From: Manis javanica
Taxonomy: Eukaryota; Chordata; Mammalia; Pholidota; Manidae
Assembly: GCF_040802235.1 (NCBI RefSeq)
Contig: NC_133170.1
Span: 1,627,001 to 1,691,000 of the forward strand
Direction of reading: 5' to 3'
DNA length: 64,000 nucleotides
The notes beneath the pieces are model-generated. The model was not told where the DNA came from and did no database searches. It saw nothing but the letters and a program-made list of their open reading frames with translations. A program made the translations under genes and the position numbers. Shown piece after piece: positions 1 through 14,944 of this stretch (positions within the stretch are counted from its first letter, which is position 1; each line of letters starts with the position of its first letter).

Positions 1-942
1 AATTTCTCTCATGAGTGTCTTGTAGTTTTCAGGGTATAGGTCTTTCACTTCCTTCATTAGGTTTATTCCTAGGTATTTTATTATTTTTGATGCAATTGTG
101 AATGGAATTGTTTTCCTGATTTCTCTTTCTCCTAGTTCATCATTAGTGTATAGGAATTCAATAGATTTCTGTGTATTAATTTTGTATTCTGCAACTTTGC
201 TGAATTCCAATATTAGTTCTAGTAGTTTTGGAGTGGATTCTTTAGGGTTTTTTATGTACAATATCATGTCATCTGCAAACAGAGACAGTTTAACTTCTTC
301 CTTACCAATCTGGATGCCTTTTATTTCTTTGTGTTGTCTGATTGCCATGGCTAGGACCTCCAGCACTATGTTGAATAGAAGTGGGGAGAGTGGGCATCCT
401 TGTCTTGTTCCCGATCTCAGAGGAAAAGCTTTCAGCTTCTCGCTGTTCAGTATAATGTTGGCTGTGGGTTTATCATATATGGCCTTTATTATGTTGAGGT
501 ACTTGCCCTCTATACCCATTTTGTTGAGAGTTTTTATCATGAATGGATGCTGAATTTTGTTAAATGCTATTTCAGCATCTATGGAGATGATCATGTAGTT
601 TTTGTCCTTTTTGTTGATGTGGTGGATGATGTTGATGAATTTTTGAATATTGTACCTTCCTTGCATCCCTGGAATAAATCTTACTTGATTATGATGGATG
701 ATCTTTTTGATGTATATTTGAATTCAGTTTGCTAATATTTCATTGAGTTTTTTTGCATCTATGTTCATCAGGGATATTGGTCTGTAATTTTCTTTTTTGT
801 GGTGTCTTTGCCTGGTTTTGGTATTAGACTGATGCTGGCCTCATAGAATGAGTTTGAAAGTATTCTCTCCTCTTCTACTTTTTGGAAAACTTTAAGGAGG
901 ATGGGTATTAGGTCTTCACTTAATGTTTGATAAAATTCAGCA
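1..942 (-). mobile_element. L1 ORF2 reverse-transcriptase fragment, 5'-truncated
   Basis: The plus strand is the complement of L1 ORF2. Translating the minus strand near 770-942 gives [20 protein letters not shown], then [20 protein letters not shown], the start of the reverse-transcriptase domain. The antisense text around 390-560 is also typical of ORF2. Identity to an L1 is good but the frame is broken by stops and shifts, so it is a dead copy. Homology stops at about 942, the 5' truncation point. The 3' half lies off the left edge. Confidence 0.93.
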
Positions 943-1029
943 GAGAAGCTGAATTCACATTCATGTGTGACCTCATGGAGTTCACTTCCTAATCGGAGGG
1001 AAAAGACAATTAACAATAAATAGATCCTG

Positions 1030-1520
1030 TCAGGTGTGGGTGCGCGTTGTGAAGAAAAGCCAGGTTGGGGTGGTGATGTGGACCAGTGGTGGTTTGGAGA
1101 GGGTGGGCAGGGACTCTTCTTCGTGGGACCATTAGGGCAGATACTTGCATGAAGTGGGGGGTGAGCCCTCAGCAGACCTGCAGGGAGTGAAGTCCTAGCA
1201 GAGGGACCTGTGTGAGCGAGGTCAGAGGCGGGAGCTTGGTGCGCCGCTGGGTGGGGTGTGCAGAGTAAGTGAGCTGCGGCCAGGTGTGGTCAGAGGACAG
1301 GCTGGTGGCCAAATCACAAAGGTCCTCCTTGGTCATGGCTGGAGACTGGCACTTTGATTCTTAGTGAGATTGGAGTCATGAGACGGTGTGGAGCCCAGCT
1401 GCGACATAACCTGGGTGGCAGTTAACGAGATGACTCTGCCCCTGTGGAGGGCAGGCCGGGTGGGAGTGGAGGCGGGGCTGCAGAACTTCAGCCCAGGCCA
1501 CAGTGGTTCCGACCAGGGTG
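1030..1520 (+). repeat. Old interspersed repeat, family not named
   Basis: The wording resembles a common ancient mammalian repeat: a recognisable run through aggtcctccttggtcatg, a 'ctttgattcttagtgagat' phrase and then 'ccagggtggtgaggggagg'. I cannot give the family name. Short open frames on both strands here are chance. Confidence 0.4.
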
Positions 1521-1569
1521 GTGAGGGGAGGGTGAGACATGAGAACCAAAGGGATTCGACATTGAAGAA

Positions 1570-2735
1570 CATCCAGTCAAATGGAAAATGGGCAGGAAGA
1601 CTATCATAAAACTGTCAGTTCTCCCCAGTAGTTCTAATTTTTAAAAAAATTTTAAGTTATTTTATGGTGTCCCTAAACTATTAGAGAAAAACAAGTGGTC
1701 AAGAATATTTTGAAGAGCTATATATAGGGGCAAAGGAGACTTGTTTTACCATATATCAAGATGCTATAAAACTATAGAAATTAAGAGTCATTGCTGTAGG
1801 ATCAAAGATGACAGATCGATGTCATACGTGCCAATTTGCTCAGGGTCCCTAGAAATCAGTTAAGTTTATATTAAACTTCATAATGACAAAATTGAAAAGT
1901 GGGGTTACACCAGTCATTGGTGAGGATGTGAAACTATGGGAACCCCTGCACACCAGCAGTGGGAACCCCACGTTAGACGTACCCCCAAACCACTTTGGAG
2001 TGTGCTTTTACAGTAACTGAAGTGGAGGATGTGCAGCCGGTGACTCAGTCCTAAGTGTATGAGCTAGAGGTACACGGTCCGTGCAGGAGCCACTAGTCAC
2101 TGGGGCCATTCAAATGTAAAGTGATTGATTAAATTGAGATCTGGTGTCTCCGCCATAAGCACACTGCAAGGGTGTAACAGCCACTCTGCGATGAGTGGCC
2201 GGTGGTCGACGTATCGGACAGCCCGCAGATACTTCTGCTGTTAAGGGAAGTTCCGCCGGACAGCACCGATCTAGAAATTCTCACATACTTGTGTGGGTAA
2301 GAGGACATGTAAAAGATCATTCATAATAGCATTATTTGTAATAAAATTCCAAAAGCCACTCAAATGTCAATAGGCTCATTAATAAGCGAAAGGTGGTGTT
2401 TGTACTTTGGAGCACCCCAGGGCCTGAAAGCGGCTGAGAACCGCATGCAGAGGCATGGATGAATCTCAGAAACAACGTTTAGAAAAAAAATCAAGATGCA
2501 TAACAGTATCTATGTAAAAATGTTTAATGTGCAAAAGTACATGTTGTATAGGGATATATTTATGCAAATATAGGTGTTCTAAAATGCACGGAAATGGTGA
2601 ACTTCACATTAGGGTAGTGGCTGTCTCTGGGAGGCGGAAGAGGATGCCGGTGCACAGGAGGCGTGGTTGTGTTGGCAATATTTACTTATCAATTTGGTAT
2701 ATTTCAAGTATTTCAAAATAATGTTGTCTATTGCT
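1570..2735 (+). mobile_element. Old L1 (ORF2 3' end plus 3' UTR), sense
   Basis: Around 1580-1880 the sequence matches the end of L1 ORF2 (a 'gtcagttctcccca' phrase, then 'tcaagatgctataaaacta'). 1890-1960 carries the '(t)ggtgaggatgtg' phrase and 2280-2720 the 'agcattatttgtaata' and 'catggatgaatctcag' phrases of ancient L1 3' UTRs. It is interrupted by gaps and heavily mutated. Confidence 0.75.
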
Positions 2736-3711
2736 CTCATTCATGGAAATGAATTTACAAACGATTAAATGTGTTTTTACTTGTATTTCTATTCCCAAAA
2801 CTAAGGTAGTTTTTCAGATGTATGTGTGGAAGACACAAGATTTGTGGAAGCAAGGCTTTAAACAATTATACTCGGTAATGCCTAAACGGGTTCCATTCCT
2901 AATTAGTTATTTAAATAAATGCAATACTATTCCTGCAAGACAAATAGTAAAAGAAAACAGCGTGATCTCGCCACCTTTACTACCTTTATTTCCCTTGCTC
3001 TTTGTTCCTATGCTGACATATGTTACATTGTTACAGTCACAGTATCCTTTATTTCCACCTTTTGCATAGCATTTTATTATAAACAATGTTTATATTATTA
3101 AATGTTCATAGAATTTTAATGACTGCTAAATATTTCATTGATCTGTTGGAAATATAGTTAATTTCCTTTTAACTTTTTTACTATTATAGATGCTGTAATT
3201 CACACCATGTAAGTTTATCCTTAGACTCTTTTATCGATAGTAGATTGGATGAAGCTGGTTAGGAACAGTTTGAATCATGGCTTAGCTTGTTTTATTGCTG
3301 GTCTAAAGGCTGAACCAGCGGACAGTGCCACTGGCAATGTATGAAATTCTTTTAAAAATAACACCATTGAGTATTATCAATTTAACTTTAGTCCTCTACT
3401 GTGTTTCTTTTATAATGGTAAAGGGTATGTTATTGTTTAGATTTGAACTTACGTAAAAACTGTTAGGCTAAACCTAGGCATTTTCACTTTCCACTTCAGT
3501 TCTTTGTTCACATATGTTCTTCATTCTGCTTGGATGTTTTTCTTGTAAGACAGAATGAGATAGTCAGGTGTGATTGTTAGAAATCTTTGACATATTTTTG
3601 CCAATGTTTTCCTCAATATAAAGATATTTGCAATAGTTTATGTTCATTTTGATTATGAAGAATTTTAATATGTATCATTGATGGCTACTTGTATCACCTC
3701 TTCTATTCCTT
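2736..3711. other. AT-rich sequence without recognised gene
   Basis: No gene, RNA or confidently named repeat was recognised. The open frames here are short and have low-complexity composition. Some of it may be decayed L1. Confidence 0.6.
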
Positions 3712-3970
3712 TTTTTTAGTTTTTATGGAAGTATAGTTGATACACAGTATTTTATTTTATAGTGATTTGACAATTATATACATTATGCTAAATGCTCACC
3801 CCGATAAGTGTAGTTATGATCTGTCAACGTACAGACAGTACGATATCGATATTATTGACTATATTCCCTATGCTGTACTTTCATCCCCGCGACTAATTTA
3901 TTTTATAATTGGAATTTGTGCCTCTTTATCCCCTTCATCTATTTCACCCTCTCCCCCAATCCAAGTTTAG
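3712..3970 (-). mobile_element. L1 3' UTR fragment, antisense
   Basis: The block carries the complement of the L1MA-type 3' terminus: a 'tatagttgatacacag' start, 'gtgatttgacaattatata', then 'attattgactatattcc' and 'ctccccttcatctatttc'-like text. The L1 3' end is on the left. Confidence 0.85.
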
Positions 3971-5557
3971 ATTATCCTACCTCCAAATAACGCCTTGTGC
4001 ACATTCCACGAATGAGAGATCCGCTATGTCCAGGAAGAATTCACTCCGTCTTTGGGATCCTTAAGTTCTTCCGGATGTCAACTGAAACCTACTTTCCTTA
4101 AATTTCCACTTGATTTGGGTCATGTTTCTCCTTGGGTCGCACTGACAGACTCGTCTTCAACCCCGCTTCCCCAGAATCAAAGTCCCTGATTCCTTCAGTC
4201 TGTCCTCATGAGGAGCTCAGCTCTTCTCTCCTAGGTGTCCTCCGGTCGTTCGTGGGCCTGTGTCTGTATCATGTCCGGAGACAGACACCAGGTTCCAGAA
4301 GATCTCTTCAGCCTTAGACACACTTGGTTTAGACACTGAGAATATAAATTAGGACGCCTGTCCTGGGCTTCTCTATCTTACAGAGAAGAGATGAATTTTT
4401 TTCTCCCAAGTTACCAAGTGATCTCTTCAGATACATTTGAAATTCATAAAAACTTTAAAATGCTAAATAAGAGAATATTTATGTTCATACTGTATTCTCC
4501 CAATGCGTTTACAAAATCATCTTTCTAAGAGCATATTCAGTGCCGTGTAAAATCGCATTCTATCTGGTGGCCATAAAGAATCCAGGAGCATGCATTTTCT
4601 ACTTCAAATTGAATTTTTCTGGTAATTTGGGCTTTTCATCTACAGCAAATACATTTCTCAGTGCAGGTCTTCATGCATCATTTCATCGTCTTTAAACTAT
4701 ATTCCAAAGGAAGATAACTTTGCCTGCTATGAATAAAACAGCTTGATTTTGTTTTAGCAATTTGCATCGTTTCAACGGCAAAGCAAAGCTAGTGTAAACA
4801 GAATTCAACACTTTGGTTAAATTCTCATGGCCTAGAACAGGACACAAGTAAAACACTCCATGAAGTTAGTCATCAAGGCAGCGTTACTGCACTGACACAC
4901 GGGACCCCTGTTTTCTGAATGCTGGTTTTTATCCCGTAGTGCATACATTAACCATCCCAGAGTTTTGGTTTATATGTTTTTTGTTTTCTTAATGGAAAAC
5001 TGCTTCTACGTTAACTGTCATTGCACATGAACTGTTTTGTTTGTGTGTTACCTAATTTTTTTTTTAATTTTCTTTTTCGAAGCTATTCTCTGCCCTGTCC
5101 CTCTCAAGGCCTGCCTGCCATTGCTTTGTCGCGATCTTGCCGGGGAGAAGCCTGCGCCCGCAGGTCTCCTCCAGACCTTAGAGTCCCCGGAGGCTGCTCG
5201 TCCCCCCATGCGGGGCAGGAATAGTGGAAATGCAGCAGTGAAGCAGTGAGAAGTGGCCTCTTGCTGGCTTACTTTTTAAAAAGTCTTCCTTGGATAACAG
5301 AATAGCTTCCACTTCTTCTAAACAAGCCACATTTGTCTGCAAACCTTGAGCTCAGATGTTAAATCCTTCTTCTTGCTTCAACTTCGGTAAGTTACTGCTC
5401 CCCCCGCCCCGATTACTTACTCCCTGACGTTAATGTGTTAACCCTTCTGAATACACCTGAAATCCAAATTCATGTCCTACTCATCTTCTAATCTCCACAC
5501 AGTGCAGTGGCTAGAATAGAATCTCTATTAATATTGTTGATGACCTAGATTTTTTTC
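3971..5557. other. Unique sequence, no gene recognised
   Basis: No coding exon, RNA gene or clearly named repeat was seen. Short open frames at 4132-4317 and 5021-5249 show no recognisable domain. Confidence 0.55.
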
Positions 5558-6825
<1,268 letters not shown>

Positions 6826-9699
6826 GTGCGTGCGCACAAGCCCCATCAGCTGGCAGAATAGGTGCTTGGGGGCCCATACCTCAGGTAAGAGTCTTTTCTT
6901 TCTTTTTTAAACAATTGACTTATTTTATTTCAGATACTGAATTGCAGTGGAGGATTTCGTATCAAATGATGACTTCAGGAAAACTTCCGAACAAGTTCGT
7001 AGCTACTCCAGACTTCCCTCCCACGATCACACAAGCATCATTAGAACCGGATGCAATTAGATTTACTTTCAAATATCATCAAAGCCATAGTCATTTAAAG
7101 TAGACGATAATGTATTGGAAACACACTGTGTCGTGGCCGGCACCAGCTCTTTTAGAGCAACGCGTTTCATCACCAGCGCAGACTCGGAGTCGACATGCAA
7201 GCATAGCTGGCTCCCTAGCCCTGGGCAGATACCATGCTCTTCACAGACTGAAGGTGTGTGGCAGCCCCGGGTCAAGCAACTGTATCAGTGCCATGTTTCC
7301 AACATCATTTGCTCACTTTGTGTTTGTGTGTCACATTTTGGTGATTTTCACAGTACTTCAAACTTTTCGTTACTATTGTATTTGCTGTGGTGTCTGTGAC
7401 CGGGGATCTTTGATGTCACTGCTGTAATTGTTGCGTGGTGCCCAGAACCATGCCCATATAAGACAGTGAGCTTCATGCACGAATGCGTACCTTCCGGCTG
7501 CCTCACCAGCCAGCCACTCCCCAGGCCCCCCCCCCCGTCCCCCGGCCTCTCTGTTCCTTGAGACACAACAGTAAAATCAGGCCAATTAATAACTCAGGTG
7601 GGAGTCTTAAAAGTTGGGGCACTGGGGCGTGGTCTGGTCCTGTGCTCCTCGGGAGGAGCTGGGAGCTGGGGGCCCCTTCCTGACTGCGTGCGTTGTGCGG
7701 GGCCGGGGTTCCTGGCAGCTGCTGCGGGGTGAGCGGTGAGGTGAGGGGGGGCTCGCTACCTTCTGGGCTCCCTCAGAAGGGAGCTGCCCTGGGCTCGGCT
7801 GCAGACATGTCCGCGGAGGAGGTGGCCCTGCTTTCCTGTGTCTGCATCTTGGAGCAGATTCTGCCCAGAGCTGGCGTCGCAGGCCTTAGACTACGGGAGA
7901 AAAAGAATTTCCAGCTTGTACGGGTTCAGAAAGTTGACTGAAAGTGGATCTGGGCCGAAGCCCCCACGGACGAGCCAGAGGGCACACGTGCTGTAGGCCC
8001 CCCATTCCCTGGTCGGCAGCTGGCCAACCGCGCTGTGGGAGCGAATAAGATACATGAGTCATGTGACTGTTGCAGTGACGTGTCATTGACAGAAGCCCAT
8101 GACAGGCCATTTTCGGCCCACGGGCTGCAGCCTGTCGCCCTCTGCTCTCCGGGCACCTCGGGGAACCTGCAGCGGGATAGGCACAGCAGGCGGGGTACGC
8201 AGGAATGTGCTGCCCCAACGGATCTGTTTTTCTTTTCTTATATGTAAACATGGAGGAAATTCATGATCAAACTCCCAAAAGCATTTTAGGAAATCCGGTG
8301 TGAAGACGACTTTTGCAAAACTCTGAGTCCACGCAGAGCCGTGCTTCCACCCGGTGGACTCTCTTTGCTCGTCCCAGAGCCCCAGACAAGGAGAGCTGGG
8401 GCCTGTTTGCACTCTCCAAAAGTCGCACCTCTGGGCCTGCCTCTCCAAAGGTCCCCAAAGACGGTGCTGCGCAGGCCACTCATCAAGACCTCAGGGCTCC
8501 GGAAACTGCTCTGAGGGTTGACTGGGCACAGGGACACCAGCCATCGCCCGCCTCCAGGTTCTCTTTCTTTACTTGGAAATACGGTGGAATTGCCACGTTG
8601 GAACCCAGGAGGCAGGCAGGAATCTGCTATGGGCCTGTGAGCGTGTGCACACTCACCTACAGCGTGGACTTAACTATACTGCTGACCTTGTAGGGGTCTG
8701 TCAGGATGCGACGATTATTCATAAGCACCTAACACAGTTTCTAATGCAATGTGAGCGTGCACTGTGTTGCCTGCTTTTCTTAATGTTATTGTTTTCAGGT
8801 GCCAGAGAGGCTGGTAGAAGAACCTTGTGTCCAACAGCCACTTGTTTGCTACCATAGGCCTGTTGGATGTTAGTCCCAAGAGACATTAATTTATTCGGGT
8901 CCCAAATGAGAGTCAGCCCTTCCCCATTAGCAAGTACATCCTACTTTCTACATTTCTCTTCTGGAGCCCATTACATAGATTATTATTCACACACAGAAAT
9001 CTACCTTCAGAGCCGGGGGCAGCTGCGCAGTCCAGCCCATGAGGTTCTAGAAATCTGGTCTTGCCCTACCTCCTGCGGGTACACGAGGCCGTGTCTGTGT
9101 TCCTTCTGCCGGAGCTCTGCAGACACGCGCGAGGCAGCAGTCCACATCTGAGTTCCGGAGAGATTGCCAAGCAACCTGATCGCTGACCATCACAACCGAA
9201 AGAGAGGGAGCGATTCAGGGTTCCTGAGAGTTAGACTTCCAGATCTAGTTCCCTAGATACAGCATCCGAATTCTCCTTTGGAGCCCGTGAAGGATATGTG
9301 TCTTTTTAGCGAACTCTAAGGAAACACTGCCCGCATAGGGCCACTGCTCTGAAGTGGCCCACTCTCCGTCTGGCTGGGTAAATACTGGGTCCCGACCCTT
9401 AACCCCCAGCCCGAGCAAACACCAGTGGCAAGCATCGCTTTTTCAGTCTGTGGTCTTAAAGGTGGTCTGCTTCCTGTGGTTATAGGAGGGGGTTATCCAG
9501 GATCCTCCTAACCATTCTGAAGACCTGAAAGTTGTTGAAAGTCAAGAATTATATCGGATCTGAGTTCATGTCCCTGCTCTGAGTTCAAGTCACTTGCTGA
9601 CTTAATCTTGGTGAGGTTCATTTTCTAAAAAATTGGTACGTATCCTAACGCATAGGGAGTTCTCACTGACAATAATATCTAATATATAAGTCTGTCGAG
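6826..9699. other. Unique sequence, moderately GC-rich, no gene recognised
   Basis: Many overlapping open frames on both strands (7.1-9.15 kb) reflect GC-rich sequence with few stops; none shows a recognised domain. A C11 run occurs at 7526-7536. No RNA gene or repeat was identified with confidence. Confidence 0.5.
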
Positions 9700-10190
9700 A
9701 TTACAATTGGGAAAATAAATAAAACCAAAGAAAGTTCACATAGAAAAATCGACACAACTGGAACCAAATTAAAAAGGAGTCAGACCGGCTGCTGGAGAGA
9801 AACTGCCTTACCTGCCCTTGTTTGCACTGGGCCAAAAGTCCAGGGCGAAGCAGGAACTGTTCTAAGCAGCTGTTGGAGGCGCCAGCAGGGGATGGGCGTC
9901 CTGCCCGCGGCCCGTGGTCATGGGCTCTGAAAGAAAATCTGCAACCAATGCACAGCCCAGAGGAGCTGAGCTCATCAACACCCTCAGAAAAATGTTTTTT
10001 TCTTTTGTAACTCATGTCATTGCCCCCTTCCTTTTCCTCATAAAAACCCCTGCTTCCACCTTCCAAGTGGGAAGGAACACTGTCTGGGCATCTGTCTGAA
10101 TCCGTGCACCCCAAATTGCAATTCTTAATCCCAAATAAACATTCATTTTCCTCTCATTGTGGCTCTTTACTTTCAGGTTGACAAACCAAA
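9700..10190 (+). mobile_element. Solo LTR-like element (endogenous retroviral relic)
   Basis: The layout resembles an LTR. A GC-rich block lies at 9840-9920, a TATA-like ataaaaaccc at about 10040, and an AATAAA (caaataaacattc) at about 10133-10139. A 'gctctttactttcaggttgaca' type end follows. No internal retroviral sequence flanks it, and the family and exact ends are uncertain. Confidence 0.45.
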
Positions 10191-10689
10191 TACACAGCTA
10201 ATCCTGATATAATTTTGTGAGTTCCAAAACAAGATGAAAAGAATTGAAACATTATTCTTAACCTTTAAACCAACTTGCAGTGACAATGACAATCAACAAA
10301 AGGAGAGAGTGACAACTCCCACGTTTAGAGCAGGAGCCCTCCCAGGCCCTGGGCAGTGCACGTGCGTGCAAGGGGGTCTTTGGAGGGCGAAGGCCACGTC
10401 CGCCTGGGTTCCTTCCTCTGCCCCCTTTCGGCTCCTACAGCTGACGTCCAGCAATGCCCACGTGCTGACCGGAATCCCTGACAGTCCTGCCTGTGGACAT
10501 ATTTTAAGAGCTTTAGCCCAGTTCTCTGGGACTTGGCATTTAGGGACTCTTGCTCCTTATCTGGATCTAATTTTCAGTTTACTTTTTCCTAAGTTGTTCA
10601 AATGCCTCTCTTGTGCCTGAATTCCTGCATCATTCCTTGCTACTAGTATCTTCTCAGAATATTTAGGTCTGGAACCCTGACTAGCTCAC

Positions 10690-10860
10690 TCCCGTCTCCT
10701 CCCAAGGACTGGAGTCTGCGTGGCCGCACAGGATGCCGCCCAGCGAGCACCAAGCTGGACTGCGGCATGAACGAGGTATAAAATTGAATTGTGTGCTAAG
10801 CTATTGAGATTTTAATGTGGTTTGCAACAGCACCTAACCTAACTAATACATAATTTTTCC
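10690..10860 (+). mobile_element. MaLR-like LTR 3' end
   Basis: Contains a degenerate version of the 'taagccactgagattt... cagcataacctaa' ending found in MLT1-type LTRs (here 'taagctattgagattttaa', then 'acagcacctaacctaacta'). Only the 3' part is recognisable. Confidence 0.45.
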
Positions 10861-13655
10861 AGTGGAAACTGGAGACTATGGTTTATCAGTAGAAAGGTGG
10901 TCAGCAGGCTCAACATCAGGAAGGTGTTAGGCTTTGGAAACGACATTGCAAACATTTGTTGCTAGCAGTGATTTGGTAGGCAGACTGTGTGCTTACTGAC
11001 TTGGAGCTCCAAAAGAGGTTAGAAAACAATGTGAACAGCATGCCTGAACTAGTTTGCATTTGGCAGGGTATTACGGGAAAGAAATGGGCTTAGGAAAGAG
11101 TTGGCCACTTTGCAAGTGGAAATGGGAGGGAACAGAAAGAGTCTAAAAGTGCAGGCCATCAAAGGTCTGCTAATGTCTGCGGCTTCCAGATCCAAAACAG
11201 TGGGTGATGTGATCGAGAAGGGCTTTGTGTGACCAGAAAACTTCTGTTAAGCAAAGTGACTGAGTCTTGCAGCAAAGGTCACCTTAATAGCCATTTTTTT
11301 AGCCACCATTAAATTAAGAAAAAACCAGTGGTGGAGTTAGATAATAAAGTCAAACTGATTTCAGACCAATGTCTGGAAAGCATCTTTGGCTGTGGCTACA
11401 GGCACGTGGTACTTATTGCCAGCGAATGAATATGAAGCTTGGTTCATGAGGAAACTGCAGGGCACCTGAAGCCATGCGGGGGGCCTACGGGGGCTTGTTA
11501 TTAAGGAGCATTAAAATAATCTTCAGAAAGACACTGGTCTGTCAAAGCTCTGCAGCCCCAAGGAAGGCATAACACACTTGAGCTGCGCCACGGAAGAGTC
11601 TTGATTTTATTTCATTATCGTGCACATTTATCATGTCAAAACAAGAAAGGAAAAGTGAACTTCAAACGGTACGCTTCTAAGGCCCAGCGGAATGTGGATT
11701 ATGCTGTCATCAAATTAGGTGGCGAAGCGCTGTGCTTTCGATACAGTGACCTTCTAACTGTGGAAGCAAAACTTTCCAACCCCCTCCCCACCCAAGATCT
11801 CCTCATCCTAATCCCTGGAACCCGGGACTGTCACCTTGCCTGTCAAAGGGACTTTGTAGAAAGTTCAGGATCTTGAGGTGGAGAGATATTTTTAGAGTTT
11901 AATCTGGATAGAGGACTTTGTTTACAAATATTTAGGTGAATAGCATTTTGTTACTTCAAATGAAGAGTGCAGCAGTCTGCCTGCGTCCTGTCAGCACCGC
12001 AGCAGGTCCACAGAGGTAACCGGGGACGGGAACGGGGAGCTGCCCCTCGACAAGCCACGCCCTGTAGTGCGGCTGCTCCCGTACGTGCTGATGGTGGTTT
12101 TTTGTTCTGTTTTTGCAACACCTTCCTGATGTTGAGCCTGCTGACCACCTTTCTACCCACACCAGCCTGCCCTGGGCCCTAGGTGAGTCCCCTGTGACAC
12201 TGCAGTGCGAGCAAACGGGATCACTGTCGTCTTCAACCGAATGCACCAATCGACTCCAGGAGGCTTGCTTTTAAAACGATTAAAGACAAAAATAATGGTG
12301 AGGCCACAAATTAACCAAATCCTATTTTCTGCACATTCCAGTTTGGGTTTTTATTTAACGTTGACTATATAATACTCTGCTACTACCTCATGTTTGCCCA
12401 CCCAGAAGGATGCATTTTTTACTTTAGCTTTCTGTGGAGAGGGATTTTAAGTGTGTATTTTAAACACAGCAGTGGAGCTGAGGCCATTTACATAAAACGT
12501 TGAGGTTTACCTACCCTACTTCAAAGAACATCTCAATCCGCAGCCTGAACCATAAACTCAATTAGAAATCAATGAACAGAAGTGAAGGACATACATTTGT
12601 TGTCTAAAGAAATAAGATTGTTTCCCTGGAAATATAGTATCTTTCAGTGGCCAAAACACATAAGTGCAAACTAATAACTTACTTTGCATCAGCAGAAACA
12701 TTGAAATGCCATTAGAAACACTTCCTTTTTATGAAACAATATATGCCAACATGCCATAAAACAGCCTCTCCTACTAAGAACACAAAGGATATCAAACTGT
12801 TTCACTATAGTGTTAAAAATCCACCATTTAAAATCCCTTAATAGCAGACCTGCTGCCTGGCTCTCTGGCCCTGAACCTCACTGTCTGAGGAAGCCACTGG
12901 GATGGACTGGTGCTACCCTGACCCACTGGTCTCGGCACAGTCACAGCGGCCCTGATAAAAAGAGAAGTGGGAGACCCAGAGGAAAAAATGGGACAGTGAT
13001 ATCAAGCTGTTTTATATACTTTTTATGCTATAAAGTTAAACAAAAACCAAAATCTCCATCCCGACACAAATTTACCGTGGTGTGTTTGCCCAGTTCGAAC
13101 TACTGATCCAGGAATGTTTTGGTATCTCCAGGCAAGTACAAAAGAGATTTCCAAATTTCAAATCCACATTAATTGTTCAAAACCCATAGCTGTCTTCCCG
13201 ATCCTCAACCAAGAGGGGTTAGTCTGCAAGGGAATGAATGACAGGTTAAAATCCAAGAGAGGAACCCAGCAGAATCCTGAAAACACCTTCCAATATGGTC
13301 AGTCAAAATCACACATTCATGTATTGATATTATTGGCAGAACTTAGACATGTGGGAAGAGGAAATATGAAAAAAAATCTTATTATAGATGAGTATGAACT
13401 GATGACCATTTACAATCATTTTGATGCTAAGAGGAAACTAGTTTTTAAAACACAAGAATAAATGGATCTCCCAAACAAAATAATTCTTTTTTTTTACATT
13501 AGGAGACTTATATTACAAAGAACTATACTTAGCTTTCGTTTTGAATTTCATCAAAACAATATTTTCTGAAATGCTTTCTCTCAGTATGTAACTACCTAGA
13601 TAATATCTTTGATTTTTCCTCTTAACTGGCAAAGCCTAAGATATTTACTCTCTGG
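10861..13655. other. Unique sequence, no gene recognised
   Basis: AT-rich noncoding sequence with a GC-rich patch near 11990-12180. Open frames up to about 115 codons (13114-13461) have no recognisable domain. Confidence 0.5.
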
Positions 13656-13659
13656 CCCT

Positions 13660-13850
13660 TTACAGAACTTGGTGTTCTTGGAAGATGGTGGAGCCATTGG
13701 CTGCAGGGGGGCTGTTGATCACTGAACGCTCAACGGGATCACGACATGAATGAGAAATTAACCTCTGGTTCGGTAAGCCACCGAGAATTATGGTTGTTTG
13801 TTATAGCAGCAATATTACTTGTGATGACTAAAACAATCTCTTAATTATAT
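13660..13850 (+). mobile_element. MaLR-like LTR 3' end
   Basis: The same ending as at 10.8 kb is present in a different copy ('gtaagccaccgagaatta', 'ttgtttgttatagcagcaa'), preceded by the typical 'gaagatggtggagcc' and 'gaatgagaaatta' text. Confidence 0.5.
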
Positions 13851-14940
13851 GATTGAAATTCACATTCAAGGACACCTCAGAAACCCCGAGTATTTCCAGG
13901 AAATATTAAGTCATTTTAGGAAATGGCTAGAGATGAATTATCTTAGCAAAGGAAATCAGCACAGAGAATTCATCTTTTGTTAAATTAGCCAACATTGTTT
14001 AAGACACTGTGAGCAAGGTTATATGTAAGGTTGATTTGATGTTTCTCTTTGAATTATAAATTCCCACTTAGTTTTGAATTGAGCAATTTAATGCATTTGA
14101 ATCAACAAATCACCAGAAGCCACATGAAATCATTTGCTCAATGGCAGTCTTTGCTTAGATGAAGAAAGAAAATGTATTTGCTCTCCAAAATGAGGAATTT
14201 CTCTTCCTTTGGAATGATGCAAAAGTATTCCTTGCTTGCAAACTAGAAAAAAATAAATTTTAAGGTCTGAATGGGATATGGCTTTGAAATATCCCCAGAG
14301 AGACTACGAGGCAAACCCCTGTAACAAAGTGCAGTCATCTGTCAATATTTCTCAGTAACTGTCAATATTTATCCCACTTAGCTGAGGAACTAGAGAGGGA
14401 AAAACACCAAGAGAGAGATTTTTTCCCATCGGACATTGTGAAGCGAGTAATTACCTGAGTTGGTCAGCACTTCACTTTGGGATTAACACTAGAATCAGGT
14501 CTATAAGATTAGACTAAATTATGTAAGTGAGGCTCAATATCTCTCTTCAAAATCCCTTATTTAAAAATTATTTGCTAGTTTTATGTAATGTGTCTGTCTA
14601 TCCCAGATCTCACCAGGATCATTCTTATTAATGTTTCCCGGATGTTCCTAAACATGAGAGTAACTGATTGACCCTTGGACAGCATTTGATTGTGCACTGC
14701 TCACCTGCCCCCCACCACACACCAGCCCCACATCCGCCACAGACACACCCGTCAGTGAGTCCTCTGTGGGGGCCCTGCTTCTCCAGGTGGGGACCGGCCT
14801 TGGGTCATGACCACCCACCTTTTCTGGGAGGGCTAGTATAGCATGCACTAGATGAGGTAAGGAAGCCATCAGAATATAAATTTTATACAGGCACATATCT
14901 TTTCTTTTTCTTTTTTTTTTCAATGCTTTAATCACAGCAT
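13851..14940. other. AT-rich unique sequence, no gene recognised
   Basis: No gene or named repeat. A short imperfect duplication of 'ctgtcaatatttctcag / ctgtcaatatttatccc' lies at about 14339-14380. Confidence 0.5.
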
Positions 14941-14944
14941 CCAA

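Noticed and set aside
98-735. Plus-strand open frames of 151 and 111 codons
   Set aside because: They are antisense readings of L1 ORF2.
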